DNA of 64,000 nucleotides from Planotetraspora sp. A-T 1434 (GCF_025420585.1 NZ_JAOEGB010000023.1:1-64000); one strand, 5' to 3'. Positions 1 through 8,955 are shown, numbered from the stretch's first letter. Made by a program: numbers and translations. Notes: generated by a model not told the origin, from the sequence alone.

Positions 1-409
1 AATCCCACGCTCCTAACTCGCGGTGTTTCCTATCTCTGGAGACATGCTCCACCGGGGTTTCCCATATCTCGAGACACCCGTTTCCTATGTCCTGAACCAG
101 AACACCACGCCCTCCGCTCAATCAGCCAAAACGGCGTCTGACCAGCGGTTTCGCTCGGCTCGGACGTCGTTGATCGTTTCAGTCATGCGCAGTGGCACGC
201 CATTGTGAGCGGCCGCATGGCCGCTGGTTGTGGGATATCTGTGGGATGGATCTTCCGGTGTTCGCCCAGGCCAGCTGGCAACGAAGGCTGCTGGGAGGTT
301 CAGGGAAGGGCGTCCAACGAAAGGTCGGCGAACCCTTTCAGGTGCATCCCGCCGCATAGCGGATCACAATCGCTGCATGACGGCAAGGAGTAGCCGGGCG
401 GGGGCGTCA
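1..409. other. Left edge, no convincing gene
   Basis: Apart from the three short direct repeats at 25-99 I see no gene. Short open frames here lack ribosome binding sites and recognisable motifs. The AAGGAG at 385-390 lies 19 nt from the next start, too far for an ideal Shine-Dalgarno. The stretch is probably the edge of a mobile element that continues to the left. Confidence 0.5.
25..99. repeat. Three imperfect 20-bp direct repeats
   Basis: Related units start at 25, 57 and 80, each beginning GTTTCC followed by AT, TCT/TCC and GAGACA or GAACCA. Spacings are 32 and 23 bp. Arrays of this kind occur at the ends of some actinobacterial insertion sequences, where transposase binds. That reading is inference, as no transposase is seen next to them here. 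The number and irregular spacing do not fit CRISPR. Confidence 0.55.
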
Positions 410-787
410 ATGGATGAGTGGCAGACGGCAGATCTCGCGCAACGAACGCGTGGGAATTGGATCATGCTTCGAGAAACTGTTGCTCTCCTTTGCCTGGCCG
501 CGCAACAGCAGGTCACAGAGCCCTTTGTTGACGAGTGTTTTGATTGGGATCCTGCCTATCCCGCCTCATGGCAGTCGAAGGAGATGGGCTGGATCTCCCC
601 AGAGTTGAGCAATCGACTCAACGAGATCGATGCCCTACTTGATCGGCTCAGCGCTGACTCCACCGCGTGGAGCGATGAGGCGATCGCTACTTACCCGCTT
701 TGGGAGCACGTCCGCCGGGCCGCAGGTGAAGCGCTCGCACTCATGCCGGAAGCCCCGTGGGATAGCGCGTCGTCAGCGTCCGCGTGA
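410..787 (+). CDS. Hypothetical protein, 125 aa
   Basis: I do not recognise the family. The protein is acidic, soluble and probably all-helical. It starts MDEWQTADLAQ and is rich in Trp, Glu and Ala, with no signal peptide or membrane segment. The ATG at 410 is chosen because the in-frame upstream extension (from 230) reads as non-coding, Arg/Ser-rich sequence. The ribosome binding site is weak (AAGGAG 19 nt upstream). It stands alone between repeats on the left and an integrase tail on the right, so it may be cargo or debris of a mobile element. Confidence 0.5.
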   Translation: MDEWQTADLAQRTRGNWIMLRETVALLCLAAQQQVTEPFVDECFDWDPAYPASWQSKEMGWISPELSNRLNEIDALLDRLSADSTAWSDEAIATYPLWEHVRRAAGEALALMPEAPWDSASSASA

Positions 788-860
788 ACGAGAGACCGGA
801 TGATGTTGCACTAGGAAGAGGGTCCCGGACGTCCGAGAACCTCTCACACAATTCTTCAAG

Positions 861-956
861 TCAGGCTGTCAGGGCGCTTTCAATCCGTTGGTTGGCGGTA
901 TCCGCGCCGCCGTCGATGCACTTGGCGTAGACCTTGAGCAGTACGTCCCCGCCGTC
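861..956 (-). pseudogene. C-terminal tail of a tyrosine site-specific integrase
   Basis: The minus strand reads GGDVLLKVYAKCIDGG and ends ESALTA-stop. This matches the extreme C-terminus typical of actinobacterial phage/plasmid tyrosine integrases (VLL.VYAKC.DG followed by a helix ending in RIE.AL). The preceding segment with a DLKHPLTG-like stretch is out of frame, and the catalytic R-H-R-Y core is absent. This is a relic of an integrated element, consistent with repeats and orphan ORFs on this flank. Confidence 0.6.
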
Positions 957-1090
957 GGGCGGTCATGCCGGTGAGCGGGTGCTTGAGGTCTTCATAGCCG
1001 GGTCCGAGCAGGGCACGGTCATCACGGTCGCCAGTCCGTGGGCGGCGCGGCGTCGTCCGCCTGCGATCCGCCGGGAATCGGAGGCAACGG

Positions 1091-1807
1091 TTAATCGATG
1101 TCGGGGACGCCCAGCAGGTCCCGCAGCGCGGCCTTTCCGTTCAGGGTCAGCCGCACCGCCCGACCCGACCCGATCCGCACGACCCAGCTGTTGTCGAAGA
1201 ACTTCTCGCATAGCCTCGCCCCGGCCACTCCGGCGAGATGCTGCCGTCGCTCCGTCCAATCCAGACACCCGCGGGCGAGGGGCCGCTTTCCGAATCGCAG
1301 CACGTCGGGGTCCAGCCCGACCGGGCCGGTCAGCCACGCCAGACCAGCCGCGGTGAGCGCGAACCCGCCCGTCTGGTCCAGAAGCCCCGCCCCGGTCATC
1401 GCGTCGGTCACCGCGACACCGAGCCGCCCGGCGAGGTGGTCGTAGCACGTGCGGCCGCGTCGCAGGGCCGCGCTCACGGCCGCCGCCCGCAACCCTCGCG
1501 CCGGCGCCTGCCGAGGCTCGAGCCGGGCCGACAGGTCCTCGAGGAGGTTCGCGACCGAAGGACCGGCGAGCTGCACATACCGGTGACGGCCCTGACGCCG
1601 CTCGACGAGCAGGCCGCCGTCGATGAGACGGTGCAGGTGCTCGGTCGCGGTGGAGCGCGCGACGCCGGTCTGGATCGCCAGTTCACCCGCGGTCCACGCG
1701 CGGCCGTCGAGGAGCGCAAGACACATGGCCGCCCGCGTCTCGTCCGCCAGAAGAGCCGCGAGCGCCGCCAGGTCCGACGCCGAGTTCACCCTCCTATTCT
1801 CCGCCAT
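1091..1807 (-). CDS. ArsR/SmtB-type winged-helix transcriptional regulator
   Basis: Encodes 238 aa from the ATG at 1807 (an upstream in-frame extension to 1855 would run into the divergent gene). Residues about 10-85 are an ArsR-type winged helix: LAALLADETRAAMCLALLDG, then a recognition helix around GVARSTATEHLHRLIDGGLL and a wing with RRQGRHRYVQL. The remaining 150 aa form a C-terminal extension common in regulators annotated as helix-turn-helix with a ligand-sensing tail. There is no CxC metal motif in the recognition helix. It is divergent from the P450-like/PEP-mutase pair with a 46-bp spacer, so it probably represses that pair and itself. Confidence 0.8.
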   Translation of the reverse strand: MAENRRVNSASDLAALAALLADETRAAMCLALLDGRAWTAGELAIQTGVARSTATEHLHRLIDGGLLVERRQGRHRYVQLAGPSVANLLEDLSARLEPRQAPARGLRAAAVSAALRRGRTCYDHLAGRLGVAVTDAMTGAGLLDQTGGFALTAAGLAWLTGPVGLDPDVLRFGKRPLARGCLDWTERRQHLAGVAGARLCEKFFDNSWVVRIGSGRAVRLTLNGKAALRDLLGVPDID

Positions 1808-1853
1808 CTCATTTCGGCGGGTACCGAACGGTCGCGGCCATAGCGTTGGCACC

Positions 1854-2555
1854 ATGCAGCAGATCAGCGGTCACGATGCCGCGCTGGCCGTCCTGCACGA
1901 CCCCGCCTTCGTGGTGCCGCCGGTGCCGCCCGCGTCCTCTGGAATTGCCTGGCTACGAGCTACGGTCGGCCGGTTCAGCACCGGAGAGGTCCACGAGCGC
2001 CGACGCGCCCTGTCCGTAGCGATCCTGGATGCGATCCCGCTGGAGTCCTTGCGGACCTCCGGTCCGGCGCACCCGGTCGCGACCCTGGCCCGCGCGATCG
2101 GTGCCAACGAGGGCGTCGTTGACTTGGTGTGCGACGTCGCACAGGCGTACCAGCCGGACACCGGCGACGAATCCCGGGCCGATGTGGCCGTTGACCGGCT
2201 CGTCGCGGTATTCGGCGGCGTCGCCGACGAGCTGACCGCGGCCCGTATCGGGGTGCTCGTGCAGGCCTGCAACGCGACCACGGTCCTGATCGAACGAGCC
2301 CGGCACCGCCCCGTTGACGACGTGCTATGCGACGACCCGCCGGTCCCGGCGACCAGGCGCCAGGCCCTCGTCGCGACCACGGTCGGCGACGTGACGGTCA
2401 GGGTCGGCGAGGTGGTGCAAATCGGCCTGGCCGGCGGCCTGGCGTTCGGCGCCGGACCCCGCTGCTGCCCCGGCCGGGCGCACGCCCTCGCGCTCGTGGA
2501 AGGAGTCCTCGCATGGCCGACTTCGCTGCACTGCACCGCACCGGCGACCCGCTGA
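1854..2555 (+). CDS. Short cytochrome P450-like protein
   Basis: Encodes 233 aa, about half the usual length of a P450 (around 400). Near the C-terminus FGAGPRCCPG fits the haem-thiolate signature FxxGxRxCxG, and upstream VRVGEVVQIGLAGG resembles the strand before the Cys loop. The I-helix and ExxR regions of a full P450 are not obvious, so catalysis as a normal monooxygenase is doubtful. The ATG at 1854 is chosen because it lies just after the shared intergenic region with the ArsR gene. The 3' end overlaps the next gene by 43 nt in another frame, implying translational coupling. It could be a reduced P450 homologue specific to this ArsR-linked cassette. Confidence 0.65.
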   Translation: MQQISGHDAALAVLHDPAFVVPPVPPASSGIAWLRATVGRFSTGEVHERRRALSVAILDAIPLESLRTSGPAHPVATLARAIGANEGVVDLVCDVAQAYQPDTGDESRADVAVDRLVAVFGGVADELTAARIGVLVQACNATTVLIERARHRPVDDVLCDDPPVPATRRQALVATTVGDVTVRVGEVVQIGLAGGLAFGAGPRCCPGRAHALALVEGVLAWPTSLHCTAPATR

Positions 2556-3235
2556 TCCTGCCGAACGTGTGGGACGTCGCCTCGGCCCGCTATCTCATAC
2601 AGGCGGGCTTCCCCGCGCTCGGCACCACCAGCCTCGGCGTCGCGGCCGCCAACGGCCTGCCCGATGGCGCCGGCGCCACCGACGCCGAAACGCTCCGCCT
2701 CACCCACCGCCTGGCACAACTACCTGTCCATCTGACCGTCGACATCGAGACAGGCTCGCTCGCCACCGCGGTCGCCGTGGCCGCGGCCGGCGCCGTCGGC
2801 GTCAACATGGAGGACGCCATGGGGCCCGCCGCGACGCACGCGGCGCTGATCCGGTCAGTGAAGCGAGAGGCGCCGAAGCTGTTCGTCAACGCCCGGACCG
2901 ATACCCACTGGCAGCGCCCAGGCGACCTCGCCGAGACACTACGCCGGGTGCGACTTTATGCCGACGCCGGCGCGGACGGGGTGTTCGTCCCCGGACTGGC
3001 CGAACCCGCCGACATCGCCGCTGTGGTCGCGGCGGTCGACGTGCCGCTCAACGTCCTGTTCCTGCCTGACCAGCACACCGTCGCCTCCCTGACGGATCTG
3101 GGCGTGCGGCGGATCAGCACCGGCTCGCTGCTCTTCCGCGCCGCACTGGCCGCGTCCGCCGACACCGCCCTGGCCGTCCGCGACGGCCTTGTTGTGAGAA
3201 CCGATCTACCGTCCTACGCGGAGGTCAATCGCTAG
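2513..3235 (+). CDS. Isocitrate lyase/PEP mutase superfamily protein
   Basis: Encodes 240 aa, the typical length for this family. The (beta/alpha)8 signatures are visible: LPNVWDVASARYL near the N-terminus, GTTSLGVAAANGLPDG, the metal-site region VDIETG, VNMEDA, and NARTDTHW. Members cleave or rearrange 2-oxo/hydroxy acids with Mg2+ (methylisocitrate lyase, oxaloacetate decarboxylase, phosphonopyruvate-type reactions). The K-R-x-C-G-H lyase motif is lacking, so it is unlikely to be a true isocitrate lyase. Start ATG 2513 is supported by GGAAGGAG at about 2498-2505. Cotranscribed and overlapping with the P450-like gene under the divergent ArsR regulator. Substrate unknown. Confidence 0.8.
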   Translation: MADFAALHRTGDPLILPNVWDVASARYLIQAGFPALGTTSLGVAAANGLPDGAGATDAETLRLTHRLAQLPVHLTVDIETGSLATAVAVAAAGAVGVNMEDAMGPAATHAALIRSVKREAPKLFVNARTDTHWQRPGDLAETLRRVRLYADAGADGVFVPGLAEPADIAAVVAAVDVPLNVLFLPDQHTVASLTDLGVRRISTGSLLFRAALAASADTALAVRDGLVVRTDLPSYAEVNR

Positions 3236-3345
3236 TCGCCGTAACGGCGGAAACAGTCAGTGCCTTGCAGTCTGCTCCGGAAGGCTCGCCATGTGCACCG
3301 GACCGAGCCTGGACCTGCGCACCCAAGAGATCAACCTCGCCGCGT

Positions 3346-4490
3346 CTACGGCAGCGAACAGGCACTGATCGCCACCAGCGCGCACCTACTGGCCACCGGT
3401 GTCGTTGCCGGCGGATGGGCGGAGCACCCCGGCCAACACCGCGTGAAACGCGGCCGGACCCCGGGTGCACTCTTTTGCCGCTGGCCGGGCCGTCGGGTCT
3501 CACCCGAGGGTCCGGCACCGCACAACGCGTTGGCCTCCGTCGACATCAATGTCTCGGCCATGGTCTTAACCATGGATCGCAACAGATCCGGATCCCTGAC
3601 ATAGGGGCCTTGGTCATTCCAGATCGTGAACATCCCACGGCTCTGGCCGGGAAGACGCGGATTGAGGACCCAGCGGCCCTTGCCCACAGTGGTGAAGAGG
3701 GTGGCCAGACCATCTGACTGCAATCGCTCTGCCCAGTCGCACAGCCGGCGGCGCAATTCGCGAAGGGAGGGATCAGCGCTGTCGATGCTGTCGCGGAAGG
3801 AAGCCGATCCTGGAGTCGGCTTGGCTTCCCGTTGAATCCTCGACGGCGAAACCGAGGCCGCCACAGCGCGCTCCGGCTCGACCAGTTGCGGGACGAGCAC
3901 CTGGCTCCCACGCACGTCGTAGGCCATCACCGTCACCAGATCGATATCCAGACGATCGTTGGTGACGGTCTGCAGATACCCGGCAAGCTCGATCAAGTCG
4001 GTCGGCGCGGCATCGAGGACCACGACACAGCGGGCATTCCCTTTCTCGAATTCGCCGGCCATGCCGTTGCGAAAGGTCTCGATGTCGAATGATCCATCAC
4101 CGATCTCGGCAGCCACCACGTCGGCGACAGTCGCGTGTCCGCGTGCGGCGACATAAGGCTGCATCAGCTCTTCGAATGCGGTCGCCGATAGCCGAAAATA
4201 CAGGACGTGTATCCGAGAACCTGCGCGAAGATGGTTCTCCGATCCGAATTAGCGGCGAGTTTCACCTCGATGACCGTTGGTCGCCCGCTATCGGCATCCA
4301 CGGCCACGAGATCGGCATAGCCGTTGCCGAGCTGCACCTCCCGACCCAGGATCACCAGTCTTGGCTGACCAGGAAGCGGCAACATCGCGGGAGTGAGTTC
4401 GATACTGCCGTGAAGCGCCTGCTCGTTCGCATACGGCTGCGCTGGAAGAGGTACCAGCCCATTCCCTTCGTCATGCCAGATGCCCGTCAC
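3346..4490 (-). pseudogene. PD-(D/E)XK nuclease-like gene split by a frameshift
   Basis: Two abutting minus-strand frames make one protein. The 5' part (4490-4164, 108 aa) has a nuclease-like core with GNGYADLVAVDADS followed by VIEVKLA, i.e. the D...ExK arrangement. It drifts into nonsense after QVLGY and stops in a TGATG overlap with the second frame. The second frame, read from about 4202, continues sensibly as LSATAFEELMQPYVAARG. This indicates a one-base indel near 4190-4205 rather than two real genes, although coupled reinitiation at 4164 is possible. The last 70 residues of the 272-aa second part are Arg/Pro-rich and look out of frame too. It lies 123 bp downstream of prfH on the same strand. 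Biological target unknown. Confidence 0.55.
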
Positions 4491-4613
4491 CGATGCTCCC
4501 TTGGCCGCTGACCGTCACTAATTACCGCACGCACCCGGATGGCGGCCATCGCGACAGACGCCGACCGCATGCGGCGGCTCTCAACAGCGCGTACTTTCTC
4601 GGGGTCGACTCGA

Positions 4614-5318
4614 TCAGCGCGATTCTCCTTCCGCGGTGCGCGTTGGTCGGGTGGCGTGCCGCCGTCGCTGGCGCGTCTGCTTCTGCGGGGCCAGGTCCTG
4701 CTTCGACATTTCCGGACGCTCGATACGGGTGGGGTCGCCGCGTACGAGCTCATCGTGGATGCGCCAGCGGGCGGTGGTGACGGCGCGCCCTGCCGCCTCC
4801 TCGCCGCGCTCGATGCGCTGTCGCAGCAGTTGCATGGCGATGCGGCGATTGAGGCTGAACTGCCGCTCGGCGTCGACCACGACGACGATCCCCGAGGGCC
4901 GGTGGGTCGCCCGTACCGCCGTGCTGGCCTTGTTTCGATGTTGACCGCCGGGGCCGCCGGTGCGGCAGGCGACGATGTCGACGTCTGCTTCCGCGAACGT
5001 CGTGCGCGGGGTATCGACCTGGCACGGTTGGGCGGTGACGTACCAGTTCTTCCGGCCGGTGCAGGCCCGGTAGGGGCTGGGGGCCTGCCAACATAGAGTT
5101 CCGGTCCACGAGGCGGCGAACGCCTCGGCGCCGGTTCCTGCGATCTGGATGAGGACCGATCGGTAGGTGCCGGGCCGGTCACCTGGAACGGTTTGGGCTC
5201 GATGGGTCTTGAGATTCTGCCGGGTGGCGTCGGCTTCCAGGCGGCGCAGCAGCCGGGCCAGCGCCCAGGCACACTCCTGCGGGCCACGCCCGGCGGATAG
5301 GAGCAGGTGGACGCTCAC
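4614..5318 (-). CDS. prfH: Peptide chain release factor homologue PrfH
   Basis: Encodes 234 aa, close to the PrfH family (about 200 aa) and much shorter than RF1/RF2. The catalytic loop is present as GGPGGQHRNKASTAVRATH, with the peptidyl-tRNA hydrolysis GGQ at residues 124-126. The N-terminal codon-recognition domain of RF1/RF2 is replaced by a shorter domain. Published work on RtcB2-PrfH pairs shows PrfH releases peptides on ribosomes cleaved in the 16S decoding centre so that RtcB2 can reseal the rRNA. The start is GTG 5318, overlapping the rtcB stop as GTGA, so translation is coupled. The C-terminus has an Arg/Lys-rich tail (KQTRQRRR). Confidence 0.9.
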   Translation of the reverse strand: MSVHLLLSAGRGPQECAWALARLLRRLEADATRQNLKTHRAQTVPGDRPGTYRSVLIQIAGTGAEAFAASWTGTLCWQAPSPYRACTGRKNWYVTAQPCQVDTPRTTFAEADVDIVACRTGGPGGQHRNKASTAVRATHRPSGIVVVVDAERQFSLNRRIAMQLLRQRIERGEEAAGRAVTTARWRIHDELVRGDPTRIERPEMSKQDLAPQKQTRQRRRHATRPTRTAEGESR

Positions 5319-6103
5319 GGCCGGCCTCGCTTGCGGCGGTGATCCCGGTGGTCCCGGTGGTCCATTTGGGGCGTGGACCCGAGGTCGGGCGTCTTGTAGG
5401 TGACCAGAGGGACCGTGGTGTCGACGAGCGGCTCGGTGGGCTCGGTCCCCAGGGCATGGGCGACCCGGGCGGCCATCAGCCGCCGGTTGAGTGATCCCCA
5501 GCGTACGGCGTCGTCATGCAGCGCCAGGTAGGCGCCGGGATCAGGGGCCGGGCCCGCGCCGTGAACCTCGGTGTGCGCCCGCAGGATCCGTTCGCCCAGC
5601 CCTCGGGAACCGCTGTGGACGATGAGAACCAGGTCGCCGGCGGCGAGTCCGAGACGGCTCGCGTGGCCCGGCTCGAAGACGGTCCCGATCCGCGCCAGCT
5701 CGACGAAGTGGTTGCCCCGGCCGACCGTCCCGAGGCCCTCGAGGTGACCGGCGGGAATATCGCCCTTCACAACGGCCCAGGCCGGGTCGTCGGCATCCTG
5801 CTCAGGGTCCAGCGCGCGATCGAGGTCGGGGAACCGCGCGGCAAGCTTCTCGGGTACGGCCCGCTTGAGCTTGAGGGGTAACACGGCGATGCCGCACCCG
5901 ATGTCGGAGCCCACCAGGAACGGGTACAACACGGCCGACGCCATGGCGGCCCCGATGGGGGCGCCCTTGCCGGGGCGCAGGTCCGGCATGCCGGCAACAT
6001 GGATCATGCCGTCGAGGGCGGCCACCTGGTGGCACTGAGCGAGGGCATCGGACTCGATCCAGCTTGTGGGGGAGGCGAACACGGTGACGGTGGCCGAACC
6101 CAT
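5315..6103 (-). CDS. rtcB: RNA ligase RtcB (RtcB2 type), C-terminally truncated
   Basis: From ATG 6103 the protein is 262 aa, versus about 380-400 for intact RtcB. Recognisable in order: GMPDLRPGKGAPIG (His of the usual DLHPGKG replaced by Arg), GSDIGCGIAVL with the Mn-binding Cys, GRGNHFVEL with a metal His, and HSGSRGLG. After LVDTT the sequence diverges into a 30-residue tail with MDHRDHRDHRRKRGRP. The C-terminal third with the guanylylated His is missing, and neither other frame restores it, so this is a deletion rather than a simple frameshift. The tail arises from 9-bp repeats (GGTGGTCCC) at about 5340-5363. A TTG at 6154 would add 17 residues. Ligation activity is not expected. Confidence 0.85.
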   Translation of the reverse strand: MGSATVTVFASPTSWIESDALAQCHQVAALDGMIHVAGMPDLRPGKGAPIGAAMASAVLYPFLVGSDIGCGIAVLPLKLKRAVPEKLAARFPDLDRALDPEQDADDPAWAVVKGDIPAGHLEGLGTVGRGNHFVELARIGTVFEPGHASRLGLAAGDLVLIVHSGSRGLGERILRAHTEVHGAGPAPDPGAYLALHDDAVRWGSLNRRLMAARVAHALGTEPTEPLVDTTVPLVTYKTPDLGSTPQMDHRDHRDHRRKRGRP

Positions 6104-6440
6104 GGCCGGGGTGGACGGCAGCAGGGACTCCTGCCGAGAGTGTTGCTGAGACAAAACGCTCTTTTCGCTGAACAGGGGTATGGGGCGACGGCATTACGGC
6201 GCGAGTCGGCGCAGTGGCATCTCGGAGTAGCGGGGTGCGGTCCGTCAGAGCATCATGGACACCACGTTCCCTGAGCCCGCCACGCGAGGCAAGCGGTTTT
6301 CGGCCGTACGGACCTGTACGCCTGCACGCACCCCATCTAACGACCTGCGCGTGTGCTGCGGTCGACACGCGGAGACCACGCCGGATGCGTGCACTCTCAT
6401 GCCGCTGTGCGCGCTCGTGCCGACTTGAGTGCGGCGTTGC

Positions 6441-7658
6441 TCAAGCGCGGAGGGCGGCGCGGGAGTGGAGGAAGCGGCGCTCGGTGGCGTTGCCGGTGAG
6501 CACGGCGGCGCGCTCGTAGGCCGCAGCGGCGTCGTCGGCACGGCCGAGGCGGCCGAGCAGGTCGCCGCGTACCGCGTGGAGCACGTGATGGCGGTCGAGG
6601 CCATCGAGGGCGTCCACGAGCGGCAAGGCGGCTGCCGGGCCGTACACCTCGGCCAGTGCGACCGCGCGGTGCAGCGCGACGACCGGAGTTGGTATCAGGG
6701 CGGCCAGGTGGTCGTACAGGGCAAGGATTTGTCGCCAGTCGGTGTCGGCGGCCGTGGCGGCGTCGCTGTGCACGGCGTTGATGCCCGCTTGCAGTTGGTA
6801 GGGGCCGGGCTGGTCGCGGCGCAGACACTGCCTGAGCAGATCCTGACCCTCTGTGATCAGGGTGTGGTCCCAGAGCGTGCGGTCCTGGTCGGCGAGGCGC
6901 ACGAGGCCGCCGCCGGGGTCGGTGCGCGCCGGCCGTCGCGACTCGATCAGCAACATCAGCGCGAGCAGGCCGAGCACCTCTGGCTCGTCGGGCATCAGTG
7001 CCGCGAGCAGGCGGCCGAGCCGTACGGCCTCAGCGCTCAGGTCGTCGCGGGCGAGGCTCTCACCTGAGCTCGCGGTGTAGCCCTCGTTGAAGATGAGGTA
7101 GACGACGGCGAGGACCGCGCGGAGGCGGTCGGGAAGGTCGGCGTCGCGGGGCAGGCGGTACGGGATGCCGGCGTCACGGATCTTGCCCTTGGCGCGGACG
7201 AGCCGCTGGGCCATGGTCGGCTCAGGCACGAGGAACGCGCGCGCGATCTCGGCGGTGGTCAGCCCGCCAAGCAGCCGGAGCGTGAGCGCGACGCGGGTGG
7301 CGGGCGCGAGCGCGGGGTGGCAGCAGGTGAAGATCAGGCGGAGCCGGTCGTCGCGCACGGGACCTTCCTGTCCAGGGTCGGGTGCATCGTCGGACGCCCG
7401 CAGCAACAGCGCCTCGGCGTGCCGGTCGGCCCGCGTCGACTCGCGGCGCAGGCGGTCGATCGCCCGGTTACGGGCGGTCGTGATGATCCAACCGGCCGGG
7501 CTGGGCGGCACCCCGTCGACCGGCCAGCGCTGCACGGCCGTGGCGAACGCGTCCTGTACCGCGTCTTCGGCGACGTCGATGTCGCCGAAGACGCGGACCA
7601 GGACCGCGACAGCGCGGCCGTACTCCTTGCGGAAGATCCGCTCGATGTCGCCGCTCAT
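6441..7658 (-). CDS. ECF42-type RNA polymerase sigma factor (DUF6596)
   Basis: Encodes 405 aa from ATG 7658. Region 2 lies at about residues 10-80 ([16 protein letters not shown], then [17 protein letters not shown]). Region 4 contains [32 protein letters not shown], followed by [14 protein letters not shown], the hallmark start of the long DUF6596/TPR-like C-terminal extension of ECF42. These sigma factors have no classical anti-sigma factor and pair with YCII/DGPF proteins. The start overlaps the upstream YCII gene by 4 nt (ATGA), forming that pair here. Target promoters cannot be named from this window. Confidence 0.92.
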   Translation of the reverse strand: MSGDIERIFRKEYGRAVAVLVRVFGDIDVAEDAVQDAFATAVQRWPVDGVPPSPAGWIITTARNRAIDRLRRESTRADRHAEALLLRASDDAPDPGQEGPVRDDRLRLIFTCCHPALAPATRVALTLRLLGGLTTAEIARAFLVPEPTMAQRLVRAKGKIRDAGIPYRLPRDADLPDRLRAVLAVVYLIFNEGYTASSGESLARDDLSAEAVRLGRLLAALMPDEPEVLGLLALMLLIESRRPARTDPGGGLVRLADQDRTLWDHTLITEGQDLLRQCLRRDQPGPYQLQAGINAVHSDAATAADTDWRQILALYDHLAALIPTPVVALHRAVALAEVYGPAAALPLVDALDGLDRHHVLHAVRGDLLGRLGRADDAAAAYERAAVLTGNATERRFLHSRAALRA

Positions 7659-7993
7659 GCGACGGGCCGCACCTCGACCGGCAGCGTGGAGGCGCGGGCC
7701 ATCCTGGCGCCCCACGCCAAGGCGGCGTCAAGGTCCGGCGCGTTGATGATCGTGAAGCCGCCGAGGTGCTCTTTGCCCTCGGTGAACGGGCCGTCGGTGA
7801 GCAGCGCTTCGCCGTCGCGGTCACGGACGACCGTCGCGGTGCCGGCCGGGTGGAGGCCGACGGAGAAGACCCAGGCGCCGGCGGCCCGCATCTCCTCGGC
7901 CAGGGCGCCGAGGTCGGCCATGATCGGGGCGAGGACCTCTGGCGACGGCGGGTCGCCGTCGGGCTGGTAGACGCTGAGCAGGTACTGCCTCAT
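7655..7993 (-). CDS. YCII (DGPF)-domain protein
   Basis: A 112-aa ferredoxin-like-fold protein with the family signature [20 protein letters not shown] (DGPF and the GGF turn) and [19 protein letters not shown] upstream. YCII/DGPF genes sit next to ECF42 sigma factors in many actinobacteria and are thought to act with them in signalling. Biochemical function is not established. Start ATG 7993 is chosen because the longer open frame upstream is Arg-rich antisense sequence. Stop and sigma start overlap as ATGA. It lies 14 nt downstream of the DHFR-like gene, so the three genes are probably cotranscribed. Confidence 0.88.
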   Translation of the reverse strand: MRQYLLSVYQPDGDPPSPEVLAPIMADLGALAEEMRAAGAWVFSVGLHPAGTATVVRDRDGEALLTDGPFTEGKEHLGGFTIINAPDLDAALAWGARMARASTLPVEVRPVA

Positions 7994-8007
7994 GTCACGT
8001 GATCCTC

Positions 8008-8598
8008 TCAGGCAGTCGGGCGATAGGTCGCGATGATCACACCTTTCGTCGTCGGCACCGCCTCGACCAGCTCCCACGTGCCGTACGCGTGCTCCCCCTC
8101 GGCGAACAGCTTCGTCCCCGTACCGAGCGTGAGCGGGTGGATCGACAGCGTGTAGACGTCGACCAGGCCGGCCCTGGTCAGCGACCGCACCAGCTCGCCG
8201 CTGCCGAGCACGACCAGGTCGCCCTCGACGTCGCGCTTCAGCGCCACCACGGCGTCGGCCACATCGCCCTTCAGCAGGGACGAGTTCTCCCAAGGGAGGG
8301 GCTCGGCCATGCTCCGCGAGGCGACGTACTTGTGCTTGCGGTTGAGGACCTCGGTGTACGGGTTGCCATCGGTCTGCCGCGACCAGAAACGGTAGAACTG
8401 TTCGTAGGTGCGGCGGCCGAAGAGCATCCCGCCGTCCCCGCTCATGCCCTTGCCCATCGTTCCGGCCATGACGTGGTCGGCATACGGGTGGGCCCAGCCG
8501 CCATGCGGGAAGCCTCCCCGCGTGTCCTCGTCGGCCCCGCCCGGTGCCTGCATGACCCCGTCGAGCGTCACGTTCTCAACCACAACGAGCTTGCCCAT
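8008..8598 (-). CDS. Dihydrofolate reductase / RibD C-terminal family protein
   Basis: Encodes 196 aa from ATG 8598, with an AGGGAG ribosome binding site 7 nt upstream (8603-8609 on the complement). The N-terminus KLVVVENVTLDGVMQAPG is the typical family start (beta1 and the substrate loop). MLFGRRTYEQFYRFW and VVLGSGELVRSLTRAGLVD complete the NADPH-binding fold. These YyaP/YwjB-like reductases are distinct from housekeeping FolA, and their substrates are mostly unknown. It leads the cluster with YCII and ECF42, a common gene order. Confidence 0.87.
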   Translation of the reverse strand: MGKLVVVENVTLDGVMQAPGGADEDTRGGFPHGGWAHPYADHVMAGTMGKGMSGDGGMLFGRRTYEQFYRFWSRQTDGNPYTEVLNRKHKYVASRSMAEPLPWENSSLLKGDVADAVVALKRDVEGDLVVLGSGELVRSLTRAGLVDVYTLSIHPLTLGTGTKLFAEGEHAYGTWELVEAVPTTKGVIIATYRPTA

Positions 8599-8955
8599 CG
8601 CGCTCTCCCTGCGTGCAGGGCCAACCCATCGCCGGCCCGTCACCAGCTACACGAACGACCCGCCCCCGGATCGACAACGCATGAAAATGTCACTCGCGGC
8701 AGGCAACCAGGCGTCGCTTCGACCACTCAGGTGCAGCGCACTACTTTGCCGCGTTCAGGGCTGTTGCGGTAGTTGCAACCATCTGGCCAGCACTCGGCCT
8801 CCGTCTCCGATGGATGGGTCGTCCTCGGCGCTTCCGGCGCATCCCCACCCTGCGGCGGGCCATTGATCTCGAACCAGGTACCGTTCAAGCACGACGGGGT
8901 GGTCTACGGCGTATACGAGCTGCCCGTGACCTGGTGATCCGGCGCAAAGGCCGGT

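Noticed and set aside
25-99. CRISPR array
   Set aside because: Only three diverged 20-bp units with unequal 3-12-bp spacing, no cas genes. Nothing else in the window resembles an array.
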